A stretch of DNA of 34,637 nt from UBA4416 sp031539425. GTDB lineage: Bacteria > Bacteroidota > Bacteroidia > B-17B0 > Aurantibacillaceae. Under the pieces are notes generated by a model. The model made no database searches. It had not been told where the DNA came from and was given only the letters and a program-made list of their open reading frames with translations. This document shows, piece by piece, positions 1-8,102 of this stretch. The stretch is taken from the NCBI GenBank assembly GCA_031539425.1, contig JAVKLI010000101.1, forward strand, positions 1 through 34,637, given 5' to 3'. The translations under genes and the position numbers were made by a program. Positions within the stretch are counted from its first letter, which is position 1. Every line of letters starts with the position of its first letter.

Positions 1-141
1 ATCTCCAGATACTAAATCTAATACCGCCGAAATATCCGGCGTAACGCTACCAGAGCCTATAGCAACATTTTGAGCCTGGAGGGTTAATGTGGCATTTAGA
101 AAAAATAAAATGATTAAGTAAGAAGTAATTGTTTTTTGCAT
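1..141 (-). CDS. Secreted protein, N-terminal fragment
   Basis: Only the first 47 codons lie in the window; the gene runs off the left edge. ATG is at 141 and the frame stays open. Residues 1 to about 23 form a typical signal peptide: MQK, a hydrophobic stretch rich in Ile, Leu and Phe, then an AQ cleavage region. The mature start (NVAIGSGSVTPDISAVLDL) resembles the 'VGIGTTTPDxSAxLDL' opening common at the N-terminus of large exported Bacteroidota proteins, some of them fibre- or adhesin-like. That resemblance is from memory, and the function of such proteins is mostly unknown. A TATATTTG box lies 24 bases upstream on the same strand, so the gene probably has its own promoter. Confidence 0.6.
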   Translation of the reverse strand, partial: MQKTITSYLIILFFLNATLTLQAQNVAIGSGSVTPDISAVLDLVSGD

Positions 142-164
142 AATTATGTTTTTTTTAACCAAAA

Positions 165-172
165 CAAATATA
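165..172 (-). promoter_or_regulatory. Bacteroidota -7 box for the secreted protein gene
   Basis: On the minus strand the bases read TATATTTG, an exact match to the Bacteroidota TAnnTTTG -7 element, 24 bases before the ATG at 141. I see no clear TTG element at the expected distance upstream. Confidence 0.5.
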
Positions 173-212
173 CACTAATAGGCTTAGAAAGGGTGAAAAA
201 ATGAAAGAATAA

Positions 213-2594
213 TTACATTTTTTTTAATCTGGCATACTTTAAAAGTAAGGTTTTTGATCCAGCCTCTTTAAACACAATTTCTGCTTTAGATTCAGGGTAC
301 TGCCCTTCAATATTGATAATTTCACCTCGACCAAATTTTTCATGCTCTACTATACTGCCAACTTGTAGAGTAGCATTTTCGCTGTTATCGGAACTTATAT
401 TAGAGTTACTTTTAACATGATAAGGGGTTAAATTAGGCTTATTTATAACCATTTTCAGCTTGGGTTGTACTTGTTGTGCTGTTTTATTAAAATTAGATTT
501 AAAATGATCGAACTGGGTATCGTTATAATCTGAATAGGTGTTTTTAAATTCTTTTTCAGCTTTTGGAGGCTCAATAAATTCTATATAATTTTTATCAATT
601 TCATTTAAAAATCGGCTTGGCTCAGCATATACAATGTTTCCAAATTTAAAGCGTGTAGTGGCGTAACTGCAAGTAACTTTTTTTTCAGCTCTAGTAACGG
701 CTACATAAAAAAGACGACGTTCTTCTTCCAAATCGGTTCTCGAAAAAGTAGCTTGGTGCGATGGAAATAAATTTTCTTCCATACCTACAATAAATACATA
801 AGGGAACTCAAGTCCTTTGGAGGCATGAATGGTCATTAAGGCTACTTTATTAGTGTTTTGATCTTTGTCAGCACCCTTCTCATCATTAGTAAGCAAGGAA
901 ATATCTTGCATAAATTCATCTAATGTTTTTAATAAAGGGTCGTACAACAAATCTAGCGCATTGCTAGTGTCATTTTCTTTCACTTCTAGTTCTTGCGGGG
1001 TTCTGGGTTCTAATACAAATTCTTTAATAGCGTTTAAAAGCTCGTTCACGTTATCTACCCTAGCTTCACCTTCAGGTGTTTTGTCTGTATTTAAATCAGA
1101 CATAAGTCCAGAGTTTACCACTATGGTATTAGCAATTTCATAGGCGTCTTGAGATTTGATTAACGAAGAATAATTTTTTATTTTAGTAACAAACTCATTA
1201 ATTTTATTGATAGCTCCGGCATTTAACCCTGTATTAAAATCAACAATGTTAGCAATTACTTCCCACATACTAATTTGATGTTCTATAGCTACTTGTTGAA
1301 TTTTATCTAAAGTTGTTTGCCCTATACCTCGTGCAGGGTAGTTAATAATACGTTTGAGTGCTTCATCTTCATTGTTATTGATGGCTAATCTAAAGTAAGC
1401 TAAGGCGTCTTTTATTTCTTTACGTTGGTAAAATGAAGTGCCTCCAAATATTTTATACGGAATATTTAATTTGCGTAAGGATTCTTCAAAGGCTCTAGAT
1501 TGTGCGTTGGTGCGGTATAAAATACAAAAGTCATTAAATTCATTTTGCTGATTTTTTTGAATTTGAAAAATTTCCCAAGATATTTTTTGCCCCTCTTCGT
1601 TATCTGTGTGGGTACCAATTACGGTTATTTTTTGGCCAACTTCTTTGGTAGAAAACACCGTTTTTTTAAATTGCTCTTTATTATGATCGATGATTGAATT
1701 AGAAGCATTTACAATGTTTTGCGTGCTTCTATAATTTTGTTCAAGTTTAAAAATTCGTGCTTCTGGATAGTCTTTTTTAAAGTTTAATATATTCTGAATA
1801 TTGGCGCCTCTAAATGAATAAATGCTTTGAGCATCGTCACCTACTACACAGATATTTTGAAACTTAGCCGCTAATTGTTTGATGATTATGTATTGAGAAA
1901 AATTAGTGTCTTGGTACTCATCTACCATAATAAATTTAAATTTATCTTGGTACTTATTTAAAACCTCAGGAAAATCACGCAACAGCATATTGGTGTTATA
2001 AAGCAAATCATCAAAATCCATGGCGCCTGATTTAAAATTTCGAAGTTGATAGGCTAAAAATATTTCTGAAAATTGCGGAATTTTGGCTTTAAAATCTTCA
2101 CTTATGTAAACGTCATTTTTAGAATATTGGCTTGCTGAAACTAATGAGTTTTTAAGTGATGAAATTTTATGTAATATTAAACTGGGTTTATAAACAGCCA
2201 CATCTAGCTGCATTGATTTAATAATGTCTTTAAGTACACTTTTACAATCATCTGTATCATAAATAGTAAAATTATGTGGGTAGCCTAATTTTTGACCTTC
2301 TACCCGTAATATTTTAGCAAAAACAGAGTGAAAAGTGCCCATCCATACGTTTTTAGCTTCTGCCTTGCCAATCATTTTATCAATACGATCTTTCATTTCG
2401 GCAGCAGCTTTGTTAGTAAAGGTAAGTGCTAATATATTGAAGGCATCATGCCCCTGATTTAAAATATGGGCAATTCTATAAGTTAACACTCTTGTTTTAC
2501 CAGACCCTGCGCCAGCTAATATAATTGATGGTCCATCTATATAAATAGCGGCCTCTTGTTGGTTTATATTTAAATCATTTAAATAATTTGCCAT
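213..2594 (-). CDS. uvrD: UvrD/PcrA-type 3'-5' DNA helicase
   Basis: A superfamily 1A helicase of 793 residues that unwinds DNA in an ATP-dependent way during nucleotide excision and mismatch repair and clears proteins from DNA. The motifs are complete and in order: Q-motif LNINQQEA (8-15), Walker A GAGSGKT (28-34), motif Ia TFTNKAAAEM, GTFHS, Walker B DEYQDTN, motif III GDDAQSIYSFRGA, motif IV QNYRS, motif V TIHASKGLEF and motif VI YVAVTRA. The C-terminus has the Tudor-like VGSIVEHEKFGRGEI segment found in PcrA/UvrD rather than Rep. The size is slightly larger than average for the family. It is the last gene of the DUF3098-uppP-uvrD unit, 13 bases after uppP. Family assignment is firm; UvrD versus PcrA naming is a convention. 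Confidence 0.95.
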   Translation of the reverse strand: MANYLNDLNINQQEAAIYIDGPSIILAGAGSGKTRVLTYRIAHILNQGHDAFNILALTFTNKAAAEMKDRIDKMIGKAEAKNVWMGTFHSVFAKILRVEGQKLGYPHNFTIYDTDDCKSVLKDIIKSMQLDVAVYKPSLILHKISSLKNSLVSASQYSKNDVYISEDFKAKIPQFSEIFLAYQLRNFKSGAMDFDDLLYNTNMLLRDFPEVLNKYQDKFKFIMVDEYQDTNFSQYIIIKQLAAKFQNICVVGDDAQSIYSFRGANIQNILNFKKDYPEARIFKLEQNYRSTQNIVNASNSIIDHNKEQFKKTVFSTKEVGQKITVIGTHTDNEEGQKISWEIFQIQKNQQNEFNDFCILYRTNAQSRAFEESLRKLNIPYKIFGGTSFYQRKEIKDALAYFRLAINNNEDEALKRIINYPARGIGQTTLDKIQQVAIEHQISMWEVIANIVDFNTGLNAGAINKINEFVTKIKNYSSLIKSQDAYEIANTIVVNSGLMSDLNTDKTPEGEARVDNVNELLNAIKEFVLEPRTPQELEVKENDTSNALDLLYDPLLKTLDEFMQDISLLTNDEKGADKDQNTNKVALMTIHASKGLEFPYVFIVGMEENLFPSHQATFSRTDLEEERRLFYVAVTRAEKKVTCSYATTRFKFGNIVYAEPSRFLNEIDKNYIEFIEPPKAEKEFKNTYSDYNDTQFDHFKSNFNKTAQQVQPKLKMVINKPNLTPYHVKSNSNISSDNSENATLQVGSIVEHEKFGRGEIINIEGQYPESKAEIVFKEAGSKTLLLKYARLKKM

Positions 2595-2607
2595 CCTTTA
2601 TATAAAA

Positions 2608-3387
2608 TTAAGATAAGCAAAATAGTACCAACAAAAACATACCTAAAATAATGCGATACCAGCCAAAAGGCCTAAAACCAATAGTGGCTATCCATTTTAT
2701 AAATACTTTTATTACAAAAAAAGCTACAAAAAAAGCTACTACATTTCCAAATAAAATGAGTAGTATTTCTTGTTTAGAAAAGATGATATGCTCTTGATAA
2801 CAATCTAAACATTTTTTTGCAGTAGCAGCAAACATTACTGGTACAGCTAATAAAAACGAAAAAGTAGCTGCAGCCTGTTTTGTTAAACCCTGCTTCATGC
2901 CGCCAATAATAGTAACAGCGCTTCTGCTTACTCCAGGAAACAGCGCAATACATTGAAAACAACCTATTTTGAAGGCTTGTAAAGTACTTAAATCTTCATC
3001 CGATTGATGGGTATTTGAAGCAAAAAAACGGTCGATAAATAATAATACAACACCAACTATTACAAATGCAATAGCAATAAAAACAGGTGTTTCTAAAAGT
3101 TTATCAATTATATCGTTACACTTAAAGCCTAAAATAGCCACAGGAATAAAGGCTATAAATAATTTAAAATAAAATTGAAATGATTTAAAAAAGCGTTTAA
3201 AGTACAATACAACCACGGCCATTATGGCACCCAATTGAATTGAAACAATATAAAACTTAACAAAATTTGAATTTAAATCAAGTCCTAAAAAATAACTCAA
3301 AATTACCATATGGCCAGTTGAAGAAATAGGTAAAAACTCTGTGAGCCCTTCTATAATGGCAATTAATAACGCTTGTAAAATTGACAT
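2608..3387 (-). CDS. uppP: Undecaprenyl-diphosphatase UppP (BacA)
   Basis: An integral membrane phosphatase of 259 residues that removes one phosphate from undecaprenyl diphosphate, recycling the lipid carrier for peptidoglycan and O-antigen synthesis; overproduction gives bacitracin resistance in other bacteria. Both signature regions are present: EGLTEF (13-18) with PISSTGH (20-26), and FPGVSRS (150-156) with the catalytic-region Arg155. The rest is strongly hydrophobic with about eight membrane segments, and the length is normal. It lies 7 bases after the DUF3098 gene and 13 bases before uvrD, so the three are likely co-transcribed. In many Bacteroidota, ftsX and truB flank this pair; neither is here. 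Confidence 0.95.
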   Translation of the reverse strand: MSILQALLIAIIEGLTEFLPISSTGHMVILSYFLGLDLNSNFVKFYIVSIQLGAIMAVVVLYFKRFFKSFQFYFKLFIAFIPVAILGFKCNDIIDKLLETPVFIAIAFVIVGVVLLFIDRFFASNTHQSDEDLSTLQAFKIGCFQCIALFPGVSRSAVTIIGGMKQGLTKQAAATFSFLLAVPVMFAATAKKCLDCYQEHIIFSKQEILLILFGNVVAFFVAFFVIKVFIKWIATIGFRPFGWYRIILGMFLLVLFCLS

Positions 3388-3394
3388 GGAATAT

Positions 3395-3625
3395 TTATGA
3401 AGTAGCTTTATCAGTATTTTTTTTCAAAATACCAATTAATACAAAAATAAATCCAGTAAGGCAAAGAATAGGGGCAAGGGTAATTCTTTGAAATCCAAAA
3501 ATAGCATAATTAAATACATTAGGTTCATTACTTCCGCCACCAATCATTAATAAATAGCCAATAAAAATGCACATAACGCCAATTAAAAAATAGCGATAAT
3601 TTAATTTTGAAAATGTAGACTGCAT
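3395..3625 (-). CDS. DUF3098 family small membrane protein
   Basis: A 76-residue protein with two predicted membrane helices (about 11-30 and 49-67) separated by a short loop with GGGSNEP and FNYAIFGFQRITLAP. This pattern (NYRYFLIG, LMIGGGS, then the FG.QRI..AP loop) fits DUF3098, a Bacteroidota family of unknown function. It usually sits between the cell-division gene ftsX and uppP, which fits its place directly before uppP. A role in the envelope or division is only an inference from that neighbourhood. It is the first gene of the unit and has a good promoter match upstream (TTTG, 17 bases, TACATTTG). Confidence 0.8.
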   Translation of the reverse strand: MQSTFSKLNYRYFLIGVMCIFIGYLLMIGGGSNEPNVFNYAIFGFQRITLAPILCLTGFIFVLIGILKKNTDKATS

Positions 3626-3644
3626 GAGTTAAATATAATTTAAG

Positions 3645-3673
3645 CAAATGTAAGTAAATATGAATTGTACAAA
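3645..3673 (-). promoter_or_regulatory. Promoter of the DUF3098-uppP-uvrD unit
   Basis: On the minus strand a -33 TTTG (3673-3670) and a -7 TACATTTG (3652-3645) are separated by 17 bases, matching the Bacteroidota sigma factor consensus TTTG/TAnnTTTG. The -7 box ends 19 bases before the ATG at 3625. It points away from the tRNA-His promoter, so this short region drives transcription in both directions. Confidence 0.65.
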
Positions 3674-3714
3674 TAATTAGTTAATAAATAAATTTAATTA
3701 GATGTTAAATTTTT

Positions 3715-3722
3715 TATATTTG
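3715..3722 (+). promoter_or_regulatory. -7 box of the tRNA-His promoter
   Basis: TATATTTG matches TAnnTTTG exactly and ends 13 bases before the first tRNA base, a typical distance for a stable RNA gene with a short leader. No clear TTG is seen about 19 bases upstream. Confidence 0.6.
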
Positions 3723-3735
3723 CAATCTTTTATAT

Positions 3736-3813
3736 GGTAATTGTAGCTCAGTTGGTTAGAGCGCCGGATTGTGGTTCCGGAGGTCGTGGGTTCGAACCCC
3801 ATCATTTACCCCA
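3736..3813 (+). tRNA. tRNA-His (anticodon GTG)
   Basis: The cloverleaf folds by eye. The D arm holds TAGCTCAGTTGGTTAGAGC. The anticodon stem CCGGA/TCCGG (3764-3768 and 3776-3780) has loop TTGTGGT with anticodon GTG at 3771-3773. The T arm is GTGGG-TTCGAAC-CCCAT, with a G-T closing pair. The extra 5' base G-1 (3736) pairs with C73 (3810), the hallmark identity element of bacterial tRNA-His, which confirms the anticodon call. The 3' CCA (3811-3813) is encoded. In the acceptor stem GTAATTG/CATTTAC one position is a T-T mismatch (5-68). The gene stands alone between the DUF3098 promoter and a small plus-strand gene. Confidence 0.97.
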
Positions 3814-3866
3814 ATTTTAATAGTAATTTTACAAGTTAAAAAAAAACATAAAACGACAAATAGGTT

Positions 3867-4217
3867 ATGACAGAAATACACATTTTAGATATTCAACTGA
3901 TAGAACAAAATACACAAACTGGTTTGCAGTTTAAGTATAAACCTGATGTGCCTAAACTAAAATTAGTTGGTACTATTTTAATTTCAGCAGAAGAGGAAGA
4001 GGTGGAAAGTTGTGTGTTTTTAACACAAAAACAACTACATCTAATTACAATTAATAAAGATATTGAATTCAAAATTATTGATGACACTTGGTCTTTAGCA
4101 AAGCCGTTAAATAGGGAGCAATTAAAATCTATTGGGTTAATAAACATTGAGTCTGAATTTTTAGGTAATACCGAAGAAGGTATGCCGTGTTATGAAGTGT
4201 TAAAAGTTACAGCATAG
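3867..4217 (+). CDS. Unrecognised 116-residue protein upstream of cdsA
   Basis: I do not recognise this protein. It is acidic, soluble-looking and free of membrane segments or a signal peptide, with alternating hydrophobic and charged residues suggesting a small mostly beta fold. An acidic run EEEEVES lies near residues 42-48. There are two Cys, at about 49 and 109, and no obvious metal-binding or catalytic motif. It stops 10 bases before the ATG of cdsA, so the two are probably co-transcribed. In other Bacteroidota the gene before cdsA is often an LUD-domain protein or ftsH, and this is neither. The opposite-strand frame here is a shadow. That the gene is real rests on spacing, codon use like its neighbours, and a clean start. 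Confidence 0.7.
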   Translation: MTEIHILDIQLIEQNTQTGLQFKYKPDVPKLKLVGTILISAEEEEVESCVFLTQKQLHLITINKDIEFKIIDDTWSLAKPLNREQLKSIGLINIESEFLGNTEEGMPCYEVLKVTA

Positions 4218-4227
4218 TATATTACTT

Positions 4228-5091
4228 ATGCCATTTGATTTACCTACATTTTTTAAACGATCGGGTACTTCAGTTTTATTTGTTGCCGTATTACTAACAA
4301 GTGTTACTTTTTGTATTTATTCGTTAGCGGCTTTAGTTTTAACACTTATAATTATTGGTTTATTTGAGTTTTATAATATTTCTAAACACATGGGAGCAGC
4401 CCCATATAAAGGTTTAGGATATACGCTTTCTGTTTTAATATTTGCCTTATTTTTTTTGTTCTTGTTAAATGATATTTTTAGGCTCATGCAATTGGGGTAT
4501 ATCTTTTGCCTTATTAGTATATTAAGCATATTTATATTTGCCATATTTGATAAAACCCAACAAGTATTTCAAAATGTATCATTTACCATTTTAAGTATAC
4601 TTTATGTAACCTTACCTTTTTGTACGTTTTTATTGTTGGTAGATTATCATTATGCGTTTCTAGGTCCATCAGAAGCAACCTATGATTATAGTTATTTATT
4701 AGCTATTATTTTTTATATATGGATAAATGATACTGGAGCTTATTTGGTTGGTAGTTTATTTGGAAAACATAAAATATTACCACGCATATCTCCAGGTAAA
4801 ACCTGGGAAGGCTGTATAGGTGGATTGATTTTTACAATTTTAAGTGCTTTTTTAATGGAATACCTATTTGGTAAATCTTCAATTACAGCTTGGATGCTAT
4901 TAGCTTTAATAGCAAGTGTTACAGGCACTTTGGGTGATTTAGTAGAAAGTATGTTTAAGCGACTTGCTGGGATAAAAGATTCTGGCAATTTATTACCAGG
5001 CCACGGTGGGGTATTAGATAGGTTTGATAGTCTTATATTTGCAGTACCTTTTGTGTATTTAGTTTTACCGTTGGTTAAGTTATACGCTTAA
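4228..5091 (+). CDS. cdsA: Phosphatidate cytidylyltransferase CdsA
   Basis: This enzyme makes CDP-diacylglycerol from phosphatidic acid and CTP, the branch point for phosphatidylethanolamine and acidic phospholipids, in the inner membrane. The 287 residues contain about eight membrane helices. The C-terminal family signature is complete: SMFKR, then K-D-S-G, then LPGHGGVLDRFDS, including the Asp residues that bind the metals. The helices before it carry WINDTGAYLVGSLFGKH and the ISPGKTWEG segment, also typical. The length is normal and the assignment firm. It follows the small unknown gene by 10 bases; the pyrophosphatase gene starts 157 bases later, probably from its own promoter. Confidence 0.96.
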   Translation: MPFDLPTFFKRSGTSVLFVAVLLTSVTFCIYSLAALVLTLIIIGLFEFYNISKHMGAAPYKGLGYTLSVLIFALFFLFLLNDIFRLMQLGYIFCLISILSIFIFAIFDKTQQVFQNVSFTILSILYVTLPFCTFLLLVDYHYAFLGPSEATYDYSYLLAIIFYIWINDTGAYLVGSLFGKHKILPRISPGKTWEGCIGGLIFTILSAFLMEYLFGKSSITAWMLLALIASVTGTLGDLVESMFKRLAGIKDSGNLLPGHGGVLDRFDSLIFAVPFVYLVLPLVKLYA

Positions 5092-5193
5092 TTTTGTTCA
5101 AATAATACTACCTTAATTTTTAACCTTAATTTTTCTAAATTATTTTTTTTGATTAAAAAGTCATGTATTTTTTCTCTCTTTTTCATAAATGAT

Positions 5194-5201
5194 TAACTTC
5201 G
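5194..5201 (+). promoter_or_regulatory. Possible -7 box for the pyrophosphatase gene
   Basis: TAACTTCG differs from TAnnTTTG at one position and lies 47 bases before the ATG at 5249. The 157-base gap after cdsA and the run of ten A residues that follows support a separate start of transcription here, but the match is imperfect. Confidence 0.35.
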
Positions 5202-5248
5202 CCGTCTTTTAAAAAAAAAACATATATTAATATTTAAGATTTTATTTT

Positions 5249-8029
5249 ATGATCAGTTTAACAATGTGGTTGGCGCCAATTATAGCAATTATAGGGCTTT
5301 TAGTAATGTTTATCCTTTCAAAATGGATAAAAAAACAAGATGCAGGTGATGCAAATATGCAAGAATTAGCTGGTTATATAGCCAAGGGTGCTATTGCGTT
5401 TTTAAAAGCAGAATGGAAAGCATTAAGTTTTTTTGTTGTATTTGCTTCAATATTGTTAATGTATTCTGGTACAATACATGAAATAAAAGGTAAAGAAATT
5501 CATTCGAGTTGGATTATAGGTATTGCCTTTATTATAGGAGCTGTGCTTTCTGCTTTAGCAGGATATATAGGTATGAAAGTTGCAACAAATGCTAATGTAC
5601 GTACAGCGCAAGCAGCACGCACTAGTTTGAAAAAAGCATTAAGAGTATCATTTAGAGGCGGCGCTGCAATGGGCTTAGGAGTAGCTGGTTTAGCAATTTT
5701 AGGCTTAGGTGGATTATTTATTTCATTTCTTACAATATTTGTAGGTTTAGGAGAACACCAAATACAAACAGCCATTGAGGTATTAACAGGCTTTTCATTA
5801 GGAGCTGAATCTATTGCTTTATTTGCAAGAGTTGGTGGGGGTATTTATACAAAAGCAGCTGACGTAGGTGCAGATTTAGTAGGTAAATTAGAAGCTGGTA
5901 TACCGGAAGATGACGTTAGAAACCCAGCAACTATTGCTGATAACGTGGGCGATAACGTAGGCGATGTGGCTGGTATGGGAGCTGATTTATTTGGGTCGTA
6001 CGTGGCTACTACCTTAGCAACTATGGTATTAGGTCAAGAAATTAAAGTAACAGATAATTTTAATGGTCTATCTCCCGTTTTATTACCATTAATGATTTGC
6101 GGAATAGGTATTATCTGTTCTATTATAGGTATGTGTTTTGTTAAAATAAAAAATGACAATAGCAGCGTACAAAACGCATTAAACTTAGGTAATTGGTCAT
6201 CCATGCTTTTAACAGTTATTGCCTCTTATTTTATTGTTGTATGGATGTTGCCAGACACTTTATCAATAAGAGGGTCTGAACCATTTTCAAAATATAATGT
6301 ATTTTATGCCATCTTAGTAGGAACAGTTGTAGGAGCTATCATTAGCATTGTTACCGAATATTATACTGCTATGGGTAAAAAGCCAGTAAATTCTATTGTT
6401 CAACAATCATTAACAGGTCATGCCACAAATATTATTGGAGGTTTATCAATTGGTATGAAATCTACTGTATTACCAATAATTGTGTTAGCAGCAGGTATTA
6501 TATGTTCATTTGAATTAGCTGGGTTATACGGTGTAGCTATTGCGGCAGCAGGTATGATGGCAACTACAGCTATGCAATTAGCTATTGACGCTTTTGGACC
6601 AATTGCAGATAATGCAGGAGGAATAGCTGAAATGAGCCAGTTACCAAAAGAAGTAAGAGAGCGTACAGATAATTTAGATGCCGTTGGTAATACTACAGCA
6701 GCTACAGGTAAAGGTTTTGCCATTGCTTCAGCAGCTTTAACATCATTAGCTTTATTTGCAGCATTTGTAGGTATTGCGGGTATATCTGCTATTGATATTT
6801 ATAAAGCTAACGTATTAGCTGGTTTATTTGTTGGAGCTATGATTCCATTTATATTTTCGGCCCTATGTATTCAAGCAGTAGGTAAAGCAGCTATGCAAAT
6901 GGTACATGAAGTGCGTAGACAATTTAGAGAAATACCTGGCATTATGGAATATAAAGCCAAACCAGAATATGAAAAATGTGTGGCTATCTCTACTAAAGCA
7001 TCTATTAAAGAAATGTTGTTGCCAGGTGCTATAGCTTTAATTACACCAGTTATAGTAGGCTTTACTTTTGGTCCTGAAGTTTTAGGCGGGGTATTAGCTG
7101 GAGTAACCGTATCTGGTGTGCTAATGGGTATATTTCAATCAAACGCCGGTGGCGCATGGGATAACGCTAAAAAATCTTTTGAAAAAGGAGCCACAATTAA
7201 TGGCGAAGTGTATTATAAAAAATCTGAACCACACAAAGCCTCAATTACTGGTGATACAGTAGGAGATCCATTTAAAGATACTTCCGGTCCATCAATGAAT
7301 ATTTTAATTAAATTAATGTCTATTGTATCATTAGTTATAGCGCCATATATTGTTGGAATAGGTGACAGCTCTTCATGCGCTATTGTAAAAAAAGAATTGT
7401 ATAAAATAATAGTTAATGGAAAAGAATATGTCTGTAATAGTAAAGCAGAGTGTGATAGTATAATGAATGTATCAAATAAAAATATTGAAGAAATTAAAGG
7501 ATTATACAATATAGATGCAGCGCATTCTTCAGTGTTATTTAGTATTAAACATATTATAAGTGATACAAAGGGGGCAATTACAGTAGATAGCGGTTACATT
7601 AATACCAATAAATACAATAATTTAGACATTTATTTAAGATTTGATATTAATACATTAAATACTCAAAATAATATGAGAGATAAACATTTAAAAGAGGGGG
7701 AAGATTTTTTTAATATTAAAAAATATAAGTTTGGAGAGTTTGTTTCTAACGAAATTACAAAGTTAGAAGGTGATGCTATGTTTGCTTACCAATCTAAAGG
7801 TTTACTTACTTTAAAAGGAGTAAGTAAAGAAGTTGTTTTAAAATTTAATTATTTAGGATTAAACCCAGATGGCTTTATATACAATGCAAAAGGCCAAGCA
7901 CAAGCCAATGTAATTGGATTTCATGGAGTTACCTCTATAGATAGAACTGAGTTTGGCATTGGTACTTTAGGACCAATAGGTAAAATCATTACTATTGAGT
8001 TTGATGTAGAGGCTACACAACTTAAATAA
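5249..8029 (+). CDS. hppA: Membrane ion-pumping pyrophosphatase fused to a YceI domain
   Basis: Residues 1 to about 705 are a membrane-integral pyrophosphatase, which pumps H+ or Na+ using pyrophosphate hydrolysis. Active-site motifs are intact: GGGIYTKAADVGADLVGK, DNVGDNVGD (231-239), DAFGPIADNAGG, SNAGGAWDNAKK and GDTVGDPFKDTSGP. Ala484 in GNTTAATGKG, where K+-independent pumps have Lys, predicts K+ dependence. After the last helix comes a linker with Cys710, Cys729 and Cys735. Then follows a complete YceI domain (about 748-926: YNIDAAHSS, RDKHLKEGEDFF, GLLTLKGVSKEV, SIDRTEFGIGTLG). Ordinary family members have about 670-770 residues. Because pyrophosphatase termini face the periplasmic side, the YceI part should be periplasmic, where YceI proteins normally act. 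The gene reads through with no stop or frameshift at the junction. Confidence 0.93.
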   Translation: MISLTMWLAPIIAIIGLLVMFILSKWIKKQDAGDANMQELAGYIAKGAIAFLKAEWKALSFFVVFASILLMYSGTIHEIKGKEIHSSWIIGIAFIIGAVLSALAGYIGMKVATNANVRTAQAARTSLKKALRVSFRGGAAMGLGVAGLAILGLGGLFISFLTIFVGLGEHQIQTAIEVLTGFSLGAESIALFARVGGGIYTKAADVGADLVGKLEAGIPEDDVRNPATIADNVGDNVGDVAGMGADLFGSYVATTLATMVLGQEIKVTDNFNGLSPVLLPLMICGIGIICSIIGMCFVKIKNDNSSVQNALNLGNWSSMLLTVIASYFIVVWMLPDTLSIRGSEPFSKYNVFYAILVGTVVGAIISIVTEYYTAMGKKPVNSIVQQSLTGHATNIIGGLSIGMKSTVLPIIVLAAGIICSFELAGLYGVAIAAAGMMATTAMQLAIDAFGPIADNAGGIAEMSQLPKEVRERTDNLDAVGNTTAATGKGFAIASAALTSLALFAAFVGIAGISAIDIYKANVLAGLFVGAMIPFIFSALCIQAVGKAAMQMVHEVRRQFREIPGIMEYKAKPEYEKCVAISTKASIKEMLLPGAIALITPVIVGFTFGPEVLGGVLAGVTVSGVLMGIFQSNAGGAWDNAKKSFEKGATINGEVYYKKSEPHKASITGDTVGDPFKDTSGPSMNILIKLMSIVSLVIAPYIVGIGDSSSCAIVKKELYKIIVNGKEYVCNSKAECDSIMNVSNKNIEEIKGLYNIDAAHSSVLFSIKHIISDTKGAITVDSGYINTNKYNNLDIYLRFDINTLNTQNNMRDKHLKEGEDFFNIKKYKFGEFVSNEITKLEGDAMFAYQSKGLLTLKGVSKEVVLKFNYLGLNPDGFIYNAKGQAQANVIGFHGVTSIDRTEFGIGTLGPIGKIITIEFDVEATQLK

Positions 8030-8034
8030 TATGC

Positions 8035-8074
8035 GTAGTATTCACTAAAAGGGTATATAATTTTAAAATACTAC
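8035..8074. terminator. Possible bidirectional terminator between convergent genes
   Basis: GTAGTATT (8035-8042) and AATACTAC (8067-8074) are perfect 8-base inverted repeats with a 24-base loop, just after the pyrophosphatase stop and before the convergent acyl-CoA reductase stop. Position is right for a terminator, but the long loop and lack of a T-run make it weak. Confidence 0.3.
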
Positions 8075-8102
8075 AGTTTGCACTTTCCTTTTGAGGAATA
8101 CC

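Noticed and set aside
865..1143. Plus-strand frames opposite uvrD and similar frames opposite other long genes
   Set aside because: They are low-complexity Ser/Leu-rich shadows of well-supported genes on the other strand.
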